A stretch of 64,000 nt of DNA from Blastochloris viridis (GTDB lineage Bacteria; Pseudomonadota; Alphaproteobacteria; Rhizobiales; Xanthobacteraceae). Position 1 is the stretch's first letter. Each line of letters begins with the position of its first letter. The stretch covers positions 3,512,001 to 3,576,000 of the forward strand of contig NZ_CP012946.1 in the NCBI RefSeq assembly GCF_001402875.1, written 5' to 3'. The notes below the pieces were generated by a model, which was not told where the DNA came from, made no database searches, and saw only the letters and a program-made list of their open reading frames with translations. This document shows, one piece after another, positions 8,928 through 17,848 of the stretch. The position numbers were made by a program, and so were the translations under genes.

Positions 8928-9100
8928 CCTCTGTCCCCATCGACGCCCCAACCCGTCATGGGGTCGTCGGCCCCACGGCGGTGGGAAGGAATAACCGAGC
9001 GATGCCGGGAAAGACCATTTGCTGTAGCATGTAATGTGTTTGCGGGATCATCAAATAACGATAACGGAGTTCCTGTGGACCTCAATTCGATCCGATCAAA

Positions 9101-9117
9101 TTTAGAGCGCTTCAAAA
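9101..9117. promoter_or_regulatory. Candidate Irr-binding iron control element (ICE)
   Basis: TTTAGAGCGCTTCAAAA matches the rhizobial ICE consensus TTTAGAA-N3-TTCTAAA at 12 of 14 defined positions. It lies in the AT-rich divergent region between the TonB receptor and the AraC regulator. An irr gene is present at 20.3 kb in this window. The consensus is recalled knowledge; binding is inferred. Confidence 0.45.
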
Positions 9118-9235
9118 CATCTGAAAAATTCGGCCGTACATTTGAGTAATTACAATAAACGTATACGTGGCGGATATTGACGAGTGTCGACCTACCCCTT
9201 ACTTCTACATTTATGTTCATTCGAACGGCACGCTC

Positions 9236-10228
9236 ATGACGAGCAGACGTCTGCCGGCGCACGTGGTGCGGCACGGCGATTTGAAGGCGTTCGCGGCCGG
9301 CCATGAGTTCCGTGTTGTCGCGCCGTCTCTCGACGATCATGCGGTGTTGCTGCGCGGTGAGTTTCGGCGCGAGCGGTTGCGCTCCGGGCTGATCCTGCAC
9401 ACCGCCGACACCACCGATCTGTACGATCTCGAAACTTGCTCGGTGCAGGAGGCGGGCCTGACGCTGTCGCTATTTCTTGATGGGGGCGTAACGATTTGGC
9501 AGGGCGACCGGGCTTTCCAGATGGGTCGCACCACTGGCGATCACGGAGCGATTGAGGCGGTCATGATCTCACGCGCCCAGCGTGAAACGTTCAGGCGCCA
9601 GTCGATGCGCGGCACTCACGTCCGCAAGGTCAACATCACGGTGCTGCCGCACTGGCTGGAGGAAAGCGGACTGGACGCGGTCGCCGATCATCGCCACGCC
9701 CACGCCTTCAGCCGCACCCATCTCGCCGCGGTGCGCTGGCGCTCGTCCCCGCGACTGCTTTCGCTCGCCGAACAAATGCTGGCCCCGCCAGCATTCGCAC
9801 CGATGCTGCGCAAGCTCTATTGCGAGAGCCGGGCCATCGATCTCATCACCGAGGCGTTGCAGGTCGTCGCTCAATCGGATCAGGAGACAGACACACCGTT
9901 ACGGCCACGCGACCTTCAGCGCGTGCGCGCGGTGCGCGACTTCATCGAGGCACACTTGGACGATGCGGTGACGCTTGCCGCGCTCGCCCGCCACGCTGGC
10001 ATGAGTGTCAGTTCGCTGCAGCGTGTTTTCCGCGCTGCCCAAGGAACGACGGTGGTCGACTACGTGCGCAGTCGCAAGCTCAGGCGGGCGCGCGAGGCGC
10101 TGGAGCGGGACGGCCTTTCGGTGAACGAGGTGGCGTTCCTGGCTGGTTACGCGAGCCCGGCCAATTTCGCGACGGCGTTCAAGCGGGCCTTCGGTGTCCC
10201 GCCTCGGAATTTCCGCGCCCGCGTGTAG
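9236..10228 (+). CDS. AraC-family transcriptional regulator, PchR-like
   Basis: This regulator of about 330 residues is divergent from the TonB receptor and presumably activates it when the cognate siderophore is present. The C-terminal ~100 residues form two helix-turn-helix motifs. The first is LAALARHAGMSVSSLQRVF; the second is VNEVAFLAGYASPANFATAFKRAFG, followed by VPPRNFRAR, the PchR/YbtA pattern. The N-terminal part resembles the PchR ligand-binding region. ATG 9236 is chosen; a GTG at 9167 would add 23 AT-rich-encoded residues, and neither has a clear ribosome-binding site. Confidence 0.85.
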   Translation: MTSRRLPAHVVRHGDLKAFAAGHEFRVVAPSLDDHAVLLRGEFRRERLRSGLILHTADTTDLYDLETCSVQEAGLTLSLFLDGGVTIWQGDRAFQMGRTTGDHGAIEAVMISRAQRETFRRQSMRGTHVRKVNITVLPHWLEESGLDAVADHRHAHAFSRTHLAAVRWRSSPRLLSLAEQMLAPPAFAPMLRKLYCESRAIDLITEALQVVAQSDQETDTPLRPRDLQRVRAVRDFIEAHLDDAVTLAALARHAGMSVSSLQRVFRAAQGTTVVDYVRSRKLRRAREALERDGLSVNEVAFLAGYASPANFATAFKRAFGVPPRNFRARV

Positions 10229-10636
10229 CCACCGCTTCGTGTTCATCGCGGAAGAGACCGTCAACGGCACCCGATCTCCCTCACCATCGGCCCGAACGGC
10301 GTCGCGACGGGGCGCTTCTCAACCTGGGTGAAACCGGCCTCGCGCATCACAGTCACGATGCGGCCACGGCTGATCCAATCTTCAAGATAGCCGACGAGAT
10401 CGCTGCCGGCGCTGGCGAGATTGATCGTCGCAGACATCCCGAGTCTGCGTTGGTTTCGCCAAGCCAGCTTGGCTGTTCACAGGCGGAACGCCGCTCCGCA
10501 GACCTGTCCAGATTTCCGGAGCCATCTCGCCGCTCCCGCGGTCACAGCAACCCTCACGCTCCAACGAATGTCGATCGGTCCCAATCAGCCGGATTTCGGA
10601 TCATTTCGGCCGACAAGCGCCCGGCCCGGCGGCGTT
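10229..10636. other. Intergenic interval with one small open frame
   Basis: Apart from the doubtful 58-codon frame at 10261-10437, I see no gene, RNA or terminator here. It separates the AraC gene from the 3' end of arfB. Confidence 0.45.
10261..10437 (-). CDS. Doubtful small ORF, possible remnant of a larger enzyme
   Basis: This 58-residue frame starts at ATG 10437. Its C-terminal half (VMREAGFTQVEK, then FGPMVREIG) has the look of the end of a SAM-dependent methyltransferase or similar enzyme. Upstream in frame a stop occurs 14 codons before the ATG, so no full enzyme is present. No good ribosome-binding site is seen. It may be a decayed 3' end or chance. Confidence 0.25.
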   Translation of the reverse strand: MSATINLASAGSDLVGYLEDWISRGRIVTVMREAGFTQVEKRPVATPFGPMVREIGCR

Positions 10637-11056
10637 TCAGTCCGGTTCCGGCCGGCGACGGAGCCGCTTGGTCGTGCCCGATTTCGCCTTGGTCTCCAGC
10701 CGCCGCTTGACCGCGCCCGCGCTCGGCCGGGTCGGCCGCCGGCGCTTGGGCTCCACCGTGGCACGGCGGATCAGGTCGAGCAGGCGCTCGAGCGCGTCGG
10801 TGCGGTTGGCGTCCTGGGTGCGGAACCGCTGGGCGGTCAGCACCACCACGCCGTCCTTGGTGGCGCGCCGCCCGGCGAGCTTGAGCAGGCGGGTGATCAC
10901 CGGCGCCGGCAACGAGGGCGAGCGCAGCGCGTCGAACCGCAGCTCGACCGCGGTCGCGACCTTGTTGACGTTCTGACCACCCGGCCCGGCCGCGCGCACG
11001 AAGCTCTCTTCGATCTCGCGTGGGTCGAGTTCAAGGCTGGCGGTGACGCGGATCAT
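10637..11056 (-). CDS. arfB: Peptidyl-tRNA hydrolase ArfB (YaeJ), ribosome rescue
   Basis: This 139-residue codon-independent release factor frees stalled ribosomes. The GGQ catalytic motif is at residues 26-28 in AAGPGGQNVNK. The C-terminus is a basic tail (KRRRPTRPSAGAVKRRLETKAKSGTTKRLRR type) that inserts into the empty mRNA channel of the ribosome. Length and architecture match the single-domain ArfB family. The start ATG at 11056 gives the usual MIRVTASLELDP N-terminus. It is followed upstream, 40 nt away on the same strand, by the MBL-fold hydrolase gene. Confidence 0.93.
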   Translation of the reverse strand: MIRVTASLELDPREIEESFVRAAGPGGQNVNKVATAVELRFDALRSPSLPAPVITRLLKLAGRRATKDGVVVLTAQRFRTQDANRTDALERLLDLIRRATVEPKRRRPTRPSAGAVKRRLETKAKSGTTKRLRRRPEPD

Positions 11057-11096
11057 CCCAGCTCCGTTGCAAACCGCAAAACCGCCCGCGGCGGTT

Positions 11097-11753
11097 TCAG
11101 CCGAGGAACGGGTTGCTCGCGCGCTCCTCGCCGATGGTGGTCGCCGGGCCATGGCCGGGCAGGCACACCAGATCGTCACCGAGCGCGAACAGCTTGGTCT
11201 TGATCCCGCTGATCAGCGCCGCGTGGTCGCCGTAAGGGAAATCGGTGCGGCCGACCGAGCCGCGGAACAGGATGTCGCCGACCAGTGCGAAGCGGTCCTC
11301 GGCGTCGATCAGCGCGACCGAACCGGGGCTGTGCCCGGGAATGTGCAGCACGTCGAACGCCAGCTCGCCAACGGTGACGCGGTCGCCCTCGCTCAGCCAG
11401 CGGTCGGGCGTCACCGGCCGGGCGCCGGTGAGGCCGAACAGGCTGGCCTGGGTGGCGATGCCGTCGAGCAGAAACTGGTCGTCCTGGTGCGGTCCCTCGA
11501 CCGGCACCCCGAGCGCCTCCGCCAGCTCGGCGGCGCCGCCGGCGTGGTCGATATGGCCATGGGTGAGCACGATGCGCTCGACCGTGACCTTGAGTTCCGC
11601 CAGCGCCTCGGCAATGGCATCGAGGTCGCCGCCGGGATCGACCACCGCGGCACGGCCGGTGGCCGTGCACATCACGATCGAGCAGTTCTGCTGGAATGCA
11701 GTGACCGGAACCACCGCGACCTTGAGCGCGGGCTTCGTGTCGGAGCGTGTCAT
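11097..11753 (-). CDS. MBL-fold metallo-hydrolase (glyoxalase II-like, YcbL type)
   Basis: This 218-residue zinc hydrolase of the metallo-beta-lactamase fold resembles type II glyoxalases (YcbL). It shows the metal-binding set THGHIDHAGG (HxHxDH), HIPGHSPGS, VGDILFRGSVGRTDFPYGD and the final LPGHGPATTIGEE. ATG 11753 is preferred because AAAGG precedes it at normal spacing; an upstream start would add a poorly conserved 21 residues. Its substrate is not evident from context. It probably shares a transcript with arfB. Confidence 0.88.
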   Translation of the reverse strand: MTRSDTKPALKVAVVPVTAFQQNCSIVMCTATGRAAVVDPGGDLDAIAEALAELKVTVERIVLTHGHIDHAGGAAELAEALGVPVEGPHQDDQFLLDGIATQASLFGLTGARPVTPDRWLSEGDRVTVGELAFDVLHIPGHSPGSVALIDAEDRFALVGDILFRGSVGRTDFPYGDHAALISGIKTKLFALGDDLVCLPGHGPATTIGEERASNPFLG

Positions 11754-11849
11754 CGGGCCGCCTTTCTGGCGCGGACGGAGTGCGTCCGTGTCGCAGTCCG
11801 GCCGGTTCGCGGTCAAGAGGTAAATCCGTCGGCGGTTTCGCGCGGTGTC

Positions 11850-12701
11850 CTACCGCTCCACGATCATGCCGCGCGAGGTGACGACCACCGGCCGGCCGCC
11901 GCGGCTCTCGATCGCCTCGACCCGGCCGAGGCCGGGCAAGGGCGTGCCCACCGCGACCTCGAACACGCCGCGGCGGCTCTCCACCAGCGCGACGCCGTGG
12001 GCAACCTGGCGCAGCACCCAGCCGCGGGCGATGTCGGCTTTCCCGGTCGCCGGCTTGGCCGGCTCGGCCGCGGCGCGCGCCGGGATCGCGGCGGTGATGT
12101 CGGACAGCGCCGGCATGGCGGCGGCGACGGCGGCCTCGGCCGCGGTCTTCACGCGGGCATCGAGGCCGGCTTCGAGCTCGGCCAGCCGGGCGTCGGCGTC
12201 CGCCTGGGTGCGCTCGCTGCGGTCGAGACGGTCGGCGAACGGAGCGAGGCGGGCGCCGGTGGCGCGGGTCTGGGCATCGACGGCGGCAAGGCGGTCCTTG
12301 AGCGCGGCGACCTCGGCCGCCAGCGCGGCGACCTGGTCGGTCTGGCGCGGCTCGCGGAGCTGGGGCTCATGGGTCAGGGTCCAGGCCAGCGCGCCGGTCG
12401 ACACCGCCAGCGCCAGCGTGGCGGCGATCAGGGCGATGCGGCCGTCGGCGGGCGCTTGGGTGGCGGCGGGCGCGACGGCGAGGTCGGGCGCTTGGACCGC
12501 GGCGGCGGGGTGAAGCGCCGCCTGGGCCGGGGCTGCCGCCGCGATGGCGGGTTCGGCGTACGGGGCGTCGTCGGCCTCCGCCGGGTCGGCCGGGCTTGCC
12601 GCCGAGTCTTCGGTGCAGGCGACCAGGGGGAACGCCGCCCCGGCTTCGGCCGTCGGCAGGATCTGGATGTACTCTTTGTACATCCCGCGCCGTTTGGTCA
12701 T
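11850..12701 (-). CDS. Membrane-anchored coiled-coil protein, conserved in Rhizobiales
   Basis: This 283-residue protein has no known function. A low-complexity Ala/Pro N-terminus (about 1-85) leads to one transmembrane helix (IALIAATLALAVSTGALAWTL, about 88-108). A coiled-coil-like segment follows (QVAALAAEVAALKDRLAAVDA to about 190). The C-terminal module is GWVLRQVAHGVALVESRRGVFEVAVGTPLPGLGRVEAI...VVVTSRGMI. That last module recurs in rhizobial hypothetical proteins. The likely topology is cytoplasmic N-terminus and periplasmic C-terminus. It is divergent from the MoeB-like gene. Confidence 0.7.
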   Translation of the reverse strand: MTKRRGMYKEYIQILPTAEAGAAFPLVACTEDSAASPADPAEADDAPYAEPAIAAAAPAQAALHPAAAVQAPDLAVAPAATQAPADGRIALIAATLALAVSTGALAWTLTHEPQLREPRQTDQVAALAAEVAALKDRLAAVDAQTRATGARLAPFADRLDRSERTQADADARLAELEAGLDARVKTAAEAAVAAAMPALSDITAAIPARAAAEPAKPATGKADIARGWVLRQVAHGVALVESRRGVFEVAVGTPLPGLGRVEAIESRGGRPVVVTSRGMIVER

Positions 12702-12792
12702 GGCATTTGTCCAGAGGGAGAATTCACCTTCAGGTAACTAATTACGTCTTACCAATTGGTTACCGCGGCCGGCCGCGCTATCACCGTCCACC

Positions 12793-13602
12793 ATGGTCAC
12801 ATCGCCGCTGTCCGCCGACGAAGTTGAGCGTTACGCCCGTCATATCGTGCTGCGCGAGGTGGGCGGGCCTGGGCAACAGGCGCTCAAGCGGGCGCGCGTG
12901 CTGGTGGTCGGCGCCGGCGGCCTCGGCTCGCCGCTGCTGCTCTATCTTGCGGCGGCGGGCGTCGGCGCGCTCGGCATCCTCGACGACGACACCGTCGCGC
13001 TGTCCAACCTGCAGCGTCAGGTGCTGCACGCCACCGCGGACGTCGGGCGCGCCAAGACCGCCAGCGCCGCCGCCGCCATCGCCCGGCTCAACCCGCATGT
13101 TGCGGTAACCGCGAACGCGGTACGGCTGACGCCGGCCAATGCGCGCGATCTCGTGCGCGGCTGGGACGTGGTCGCCGACGGCTCGGACAACTTCACCACC
13201 CGCTATGCGGTGTCGGACGCCTGCTGCCTGGAGCAGCGGCCGCTGGTCACCGCCGCCCTCGGCGCGTTCGATGCCACCATCACCACGCTGAGGCCGTTCG
13301 AGACCGGGCCGGACGGCGAGCCCAACCCGACCTATCGCTGCCTGTTTCCGGAGCCGCCGCCGCCCGGCGCGGTGCCGAGCTGCGCCGAGGCCGGGGTGCT
13401 CGGCGCGCTGGCCGGCGTCGCCGGCAGCCTGATGGCGCTGGAGGTCATCCGCGCCGTGGTCGGGTTCGGCACGCCGCTGGTCGGCCGGCTGTTGATGATC
13501 GACAGCCGGGCGATGCGGTTCGAGACGCTGTCGTATCGCTGGGACCCCGACAATCCGCTGACCGGCCGCGCCGTCACCGCGCCGGGCGGCGGACCGGCCT
13601 GA
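12793..13602 (+). CDS. moeB: MoeB/ThiF-type E1-like adenylyltransferase
   Basis: This 269-residue enzyme adenylates the C-terminal Gly-Gly of MoaD- or ThiS-like sulfur carriers. It contains the ATP loop GAGGLGSPLLLYLAAAGVG, DDDTVALSNLQRQVLH and DGSDNFTTRYAVSDAC. The probable catalytic cysteine is in PSCAEAGVLG. The two CxxC zinc pairs of E. coli MoeB are absent: the first reads PTYRC and the second is replaced by WDPDNPLTG. Zinc-free variants are seen among alphaproteobacterial relatives, so function is probably retained. MoeB versus ThiF cannot be settled because no carrier gene is adjacent. Confidence 0.85.
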   Translation: MVTSPLSADEVERYARHIVLREVGGPGQQALKRARVLVVGAGGLGSPLLLYLAAAGVGALGILDDDTVALSNLQRQVLHATADVGRAKTASAAAAIARLNPHVAVTANAVRLTPANARDLVRGWDVVADGSDNFTTRYAVSDACCLEQRPLVTAALGAFDATITTLRPFETGPDGEPNPTYRCLFPEPPPPGAVPSCAEAGVLGALAGVAGSLMALEVIRAVVGFGTPLVGRLLMIDSRAMRFETLSYRWDPDNPLTGRAVTAPGGGPA

Positions 13603-13839
13603 TCCAGCTTGCGGTTGATCGCGTCGTGATTGCACCGCGGTGACGACCGGCGGTGGATGGGTCGCATTTTACGCTTTGTGTTTCCGGTTTAGATCGACTT
13701 TTCCCGCAAATCGAATGCCTCTGTTCGGCTAATGCGACGCAAAAGCGGATCCGCAAAAAAAGTCTGCGTGGTTACCGAACCTTTTCTGCGTTGCCACGAC
13801 CAACGGATCGAGCGGCGACCTTGCTGGGGAATGGGGGCG

Positions 13840-14073
13840 ATGAGCAGTCGGGTGAAGGATGCGTTCCAGGCGGTTTGGGCGGCCAATCGCCAATTGTCGA
13901 CGGTGCTGGAGGCTGACTATCCGCCCGACACCCCGATCCGCTGGCAAACCCGGACCGGCGGCCCGATCTATGAAGGCCGGGTCGTCGAAAACTGTTACGG
14001 CGACCGTATCGTGGTCCGTAACAGCCGGACCGGCCGCGTCTACCCGATCTATGCCTCCTGGATCGTATCCTGA
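13840..14073 (+). CDS. Small hypothetical protein
   Basis: This 77-residue soluble protein has no family I recognise. The ATG at 13840 is preceded by GGGGG at four bases, which decides the start over upstream in-frame ATGs. The C-terminal half (PIYEGRVVENCYGDRIVVRNSRTGRVYPIYASWIVS) is beta-rich and could be a small barrel. It stands alone between the MoeB-like gene and the epimerase operon. Confidence 0.5.
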   Translation: MSSRVKDAFQAVWAANRQLSTVLEADYPPDTPIRWQTRTGGPIYEGRVVENCYGDRIVVRNSRTGRVYPIYASWIVS

Positions 14074-14209
14074 CCGTCCGCGGCGCCCGCCCGCACGTTG
14101 CGCTGGCGCCCGCGGTCCGATCGACCGCGGCGTGGGGTTCGGATCGTTATGCGGCGGCCGGCTGAGACGGCGCGGGGATGATCGCATCACGATCCCGAAC
14201 ACGGCCGAA

Positions 14210-14284
14210 AAGGTCTTGTTCGGACGGGGTTTTGCCGCCCGCGGACGACGCGACGCCGGCCCGATCGGCCTGATTTCGGCTCAG
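14210..14284 (-). repeat. Dispersed intergenic repeat, copy A
   Basis: Read on the minus strand, this stretch aligns with the first half of the repeat at 37681-37799. Shared blocks are ATCAGGCCG, GGCGT-CG-CGTCGTCC and CAAAACCCCGTCCGA. It lies just past the 3' end of the epimerase gene. Confidence 0.5.
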
Positions 14285-15282
14285 CCGGCGGGATGCGGCA
14301 CCGCCGTGCGCGCCAACCCTTCGGCGAGCCCGATGGTCGCGGTAAACCCGAGCAGGTCGGTCGCCGCCGCGGTGGCATAGCTGGCATCGCGGGCGAACAG
14401 CGCGATCTCGCCGGGCAGCGGCGCCAGCGCCAGGCGTCGCCCGCCGGGCAGCCCGAGCCGGCGCCAGATCTTCGCCATCAGCCCCGCCTGTCTTAGCCAA
14501 AGCTCGCCCCGGCCGATTCGGCGCAGCTCCGGCGTGCCGATCCTGGCCGCCAGCGCGGCGAAATACCCGTTCCAGCGCGGCGTGTCCGGGCCCACCACGT
14601 TGAGGGTGGCGCAACGCAGCCTGGGGTCGGTCTCGGCGGCGGTCAGCCGTTCCGCCGCGACGCCGATCAGCGCCACGACGTCGTCGACGTGCACCAGCGC
14701 GGCGCGGCCTTGCGCGGCGTCGAACCGCCCCCACGCCCCGACGGCGATCCGCTCGGCGAGCTTGTCGATCCAGAACCGGCTGCCGGTGCCGTAGACGATG
14801 CCGGGGCGCAGGATCAGCGCCCGGCGGTGCGGCTCGGCGTCGGCCCAGGCGCGGACCAGCCGCTCGCAACCGGCCTTGGCGGCGCCGTAGGCGTCGAGCG
14901 GCGCCGGCGGCGTGGTCTCGTCGATGGCGCCGGTGCGGCCGCCATAGACCGCGACCGAGCTCAGATAGATCAGGGCGGTGGTGCCCGCGGCGGTCATGGC
15001 GTCGAGCAGGGTGGCGCACTGCGCCGCCATCTTGGCCGGCGCCCCCACCGCGGCATGAACGACGAGGCCGACGCCCGCGACGGCGGCGCGCACCGCGGCG
15101 GCGGCGTCGAGATCGCAGGGTGTCGGCGTTGCCGACGGCGGCAGCACGCGCGGTATCCGCGCGCCGCGAACGCCGGCGCGCACCGGCCGCCCTGTCGCGG
15201 CGAGGCCGGCGACCACCGCCGAGCCGATAAAACCGGCAGCGCCGGTGACGAGGATGGCGTCGGCAGCGGGCGAACACCTCAT
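14281..15282 (-). CDS. NAD-dependent epimerase/dehydratase (SDR family)
   Basis: This 333-residue extended short-chain dehydrogenase probably modifies nucleotide sugars. It has the Rossmann motif TGAAGFIGSAVV at the N-terminus, the SSVAVYGG segment, the YGAAK catalytic Tyr-Lys pair, and LRPGIVYG. The ATG at 15282 overlaps the stop of the flippase gene (ATGA), so the two are translationally coupled and likely act in the same surface-polysaccharide process. The exact sugar substrate cannot be told from sequence. Confidence 0.82.
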   Translation of the reverse strand: MRCSPAADAILVTGAAGFIGSAVVAGLAATGRPVRAGVRGARIPRVLPPSATPTPCDLDAAAAVRAAVAGVGLVVHAAVGAPAKMAAQCATLLDAMTAAGTTALIYLSSVAVYGGRTGAIDETTPPAPLDAYGAAKAGCERLVRAWADAEPHRRALILRPGIVYGTGSRFWIDKLAERIAVGAWGRFDAAQGRAALVHVDDVVALIGVAAERLTAAETDPRLRCATLNVVGPDTPRWNGYFAALAARIGTPELRRIGRGELWLRQAGLMAKIWRRLGLPGGRRLALAPLPGEIALFARDASYATAAATDLLGFTATIGLAEGLARTAVPHPAG

Positions 15283-16763
15283 GGGCGGACCTCGGTCGGG
15301 TTGGCGCGGCGGGCGCGGACCAGCGCGATCAGGCTGCGGAGTGCCGGCCGTGCAAACACGGCGAGCAACAGGAGATAGATCGCCACCCCGAGCAGCACCA
15401 GCAAAGCGAGGGTGAGGGCGGCGTTCAGTGCCGGCAGCGCGGTGGCGGCGGCCCACACCGCGAGTCCCATTGCGCCGGCCAGCAGCCACGCTGGCAGCAG
15501 TGCCATCAGCCGCCCGGTCCGCGACCAGACCAGGTGGCGCGGCCGCAGCCCGATCGCCACCGCCACCTGCGTCGCATCGCCGGCGATGCGCGACAGCCCG
15601 ACACTGATCGGCCCCAGCCCGCTCGCCCCGACCAGGACGGCCACGGTGGCGGCGAACGCGGCAACATTGGCGACGACGCTGTATTCCGGGCGGGCGATGG
15701 CCGACAGCGCGGTGTAGATCAGGCGGGCCGGGATCACGATGGCGCTGCCGAGCGCCAGGCACACCGCGATGTCGACCGCCTCGTCCCAGCCAGGCCCGGC
15801 GACGATCGGCAGCAGCACCGGCAGCACCGCCGCCATGCCGATGAACACCGGGGTGCTGACCAGCGCGGCCTGGGACACCACCGTCTCGGCGCGGCGCTTC
15901 AGCTCGGCGATGTCGCGCTGGGCGGACGCGAAGAAGAAGAATGCTAGATTATGCCCGGTCGCGGCGATGGCGCCGCGAATCGGCTCGATGAACCGCATCG
16001 ACATGTTGACGTAGCCGAGCACGGTGACGCCGTAGATGGCGCCGACGACGTTGTTGAAGACCAGGAAGGTGACGTTGTCGACCAGCCGGTCGAAGAAGGT
16101 CAGCCCGGCGAAGCGGCCGAGGCTTTTCAGCTGCGACGACGACCATCGTGGTACGACGACGATGCCGAGCCGCAGTTGCAGCACCACCGCCCGCGCCGCG
16201 GCGATGACGACGCGCTGCGCGATCAGCGACCACAGGCCGAAGCCGAGCACCACCATCAGGATCGACGTCGCGACGCCGATCAGGTTGCCGACCAGCGTGG
16301 CGATGGCGACCTCGTTGAAGCGGCGGTGGCGGCGGGCCAGCGCGGTGACGATGTCGGAATGGCCGCTGAAGAAGATCGTCAGCATCGCCACCGGCAGCAG
16401 CAGCCGCATGTCCGGCTCGCCATAGGCCTCCGCGAGCAGCCATCCGCCGGCAATCGACAGCGCGAGCAACACCAGGCCGACCAGCCACGACGCCGCCAGC
16501 GCCGCCTCGAGCGCGGCCTTGCGCAGCACCCGGCGCTGCGCCAGCGCCTCCTCGAACGGCATGCCGACGAACACCGCGGCGACCGCCACCACCGTCAGCA
16601 CCAGCGCGGTGATGCCGAAATCGCTCGGCGCCAGATAGCGCGAGAACACCACGGTGCTGCCGGTCAACAGCACCAGCCGGCCGAGCGCGTCGAGCCCGGC
16701 CCAGCCGACCCAGCCGATCAGGCGCGTGCCCGGTCCGGTCCCGGACTTGGTTTCCGCACTCAC
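15279..16763 (-). CDS. Polysaccharide flippase (Wzx-like, MOP superfamily)
   Basis: This 494-residue polytopic membrane protein resembles lipopolysaccharide/exopolysaccharide flippases of the MATE/MOP superfamily. The N-terminus reads GWVGWAGLDALGRLVLLTGSTVVFSRYLAPSDFGI, typical of Wzx/Polysacc_synt_3, and about 12-14 helices follow. The GTG at 16763 is chosen because GGGAGGA sits eight bases upstream; the open frame extends further but would place a basic, non-membrane leader in front. It is coupled to the epimerase downstream. Confidence 0.82.
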   Translation of the reverse strand: MSAETKSGTGPGTRLIGWVGWAGLDALGRLVLLTGSTVVFSRYLAPSDFGITALVLTVVAVAAVFVGMPFEEALAQRRVLRKAALEAALAASWLVGLVLLALSIAGGWLLAEAYGEPDMRLLLPVAMLTIFFSGHSDIVTALARRHRRFNEVAIATLVGNLIGVATSILMVVLGFGLWSLIAQRVVIAAARAVVLQLRLGIVVVPRWSSSQLKSLGRFAGLTFFDRLVDNVTFLVFNNVVGAIYGVTVLGYVNMSMRFIEPIRGAIAATGHNLAFFFFASAQRDIAELKRRAETVVSQAALVSTPVFIGMAAVLPVLLPIVAGPGWDEAVDIAVCLALGSAIVIPARLIYTALSAIARPEYSVVANVAAFAATVAVLVGASGLGPISVGLSRIAGDATQVAVAIGLRPRHLVWSRTGRLMALLPAWLLAGAMGLAVWAAATALPALNAALTLALLVLLGVAIYLLLLAVFARPALRSLIALVRARRANPTEVRP

Positions 16764-17166
16764 CTCGGCTTCCTCCCTCGCGATCTGCGGTCGGCGCGCC
16801 GCCCGGAACGATGACGCAAGCCCGGCGAGGGACCAGCCTCGCACCGAAACCTTTATGCTTGCCAGCGTGCGCCACACCGCGCGCGCCGCCGCCGCCGCCC
16901 GGCCCCGCATAACCAAGGCGGGCGTCGCAGCGATGATAGCGCTAAAGTGGCATTTCCCCATCGCCGCGGCCAGCCGTGGCGCCGGCTGCGGCGCGGTGCC
17001 GGCAGCGAATCGTCTTTGATCGGGGAGGGTGCGGCGAGGTCGTTTCCGCGGTCACGACGGGATCGGAAACCGTATCCGCCGGCGCGCCGCCAAACCGCTG
17101 CAATCCCGCCGACGGCTCGCCCGAAGGCGATGTCGCTAGGTCTGCCGGAAAATGTCAGGGAATGGA
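16764..17166. other. Upstream region of the flippase operon, carries a repeat copy
   Basis: No gene is recognised. The flippase ribosome-binding site lies at its left end and repeat copy B at 17001-17075. The rest is GC-rich and unassigned. Confidence 0.5.
17001..17075 (+). repeat. Dispersed intergenic repeat, copy B
   Basis: This copy shares GCGGCGAGGT, TTTCCG, GGTCACGACGGGATCG and GGAAACC with copies C and D. TTTCCG and CGGAAA form inverted arms. It corresponds to the second half of the full repeat. Confidence 0.6.
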
Positions 17167-17242
<76 letters not shown>

Positions 17243-17638
17243 CAGCGAGGAGTTTGCTCCCCGCGAGTGGGCGGCTAGGTAACAGAGCAAACCGTGGGTG
17301 TCCAGATCGTTGGCGAAGAAAGTCCACAGCGGTGGACCGCCAACGGCAACCGCTGCCGGAATTCTGGCGCAGGGCGTTGCCGCCCGACGCCGGCGGCGTT
17401 GACGATCCGGCGGCGACGCAAGGCCGCGGGTCGGCCGGAAACCGGACGCCGGCGCGGTGGCCGCCAGATCCCGGCCAGAACCGGCCGAGCCCCGGCCAGA
17501 TCGCCGCCAAGCTCCGGTCGCCGGAATTCGTGCGCCGCAAATTCGGGCGGCAGGGTCAGGTTGCCCTGACACCCGCAACGCGGACGCCAGGGCGGGCCGT
17601 TGGTGTCGATGGCTGCCGCCACCGATTCTGACCGTCGG
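17243..17638. other. Intergenic interval, nothing recognised
   Basis: Very GC-rich DNA lies between tRNA-Lys and the DUF3126 gene, with many short CCGG-type palindromes and low-complexity Pro/Arg reading frames. I see no gene or regulatory site I can support. Confidence 0.5.
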
Positions 17639-17848
17639 TCAATCGAGGTCCGAATCAAGAATGGCAATCTGCAGATTGTAGGACAGGTCGCCGTCCTCAT
17701 CGTCGCGGAACAGCACGCCGACGAATTCGTCGCCGATATAGAGCTCGGCCGAGTCCTTCTTCTGGGGTCGCGCACGTACCTTGACGCCGGCATTGTTGAA
17801 AAGGCGCTTCAAATAGCGGTCGAGCTTGGAAATTTCTTTTGCGTCCAC
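17639..17848 (-). CDS. DUF3126 family small protein
   Basis: This 69-residue acidic protein of the alphaproteobacterial DUF3126 family has unknown function. The whole length matches the family pattern: EISKLDRYLKRLFNNAGVKVRARPQKKDSAELYIGDEFVGVLFRDDEDGDLSYNLQIAIL. The start ATG at 17848 gives the normal family length. It stands as a single gene between tRNA-Lys and the cupin operon. Confidence 0.85.
   Translation of the reverse strand: MDAKEISKLDRYLKRLFNNAGVKVRARPQKKDSAELYIGDEFVGVLFRDDEDGDLSYNLQIAILDSDLD

Noticed and set aside
17243..17638. Pro/Arg-rich open frames after tRNA-Lys
   Set aside because: The composition is what random high-GC DNA gives; no ribosome-binding sites or family resemblance.
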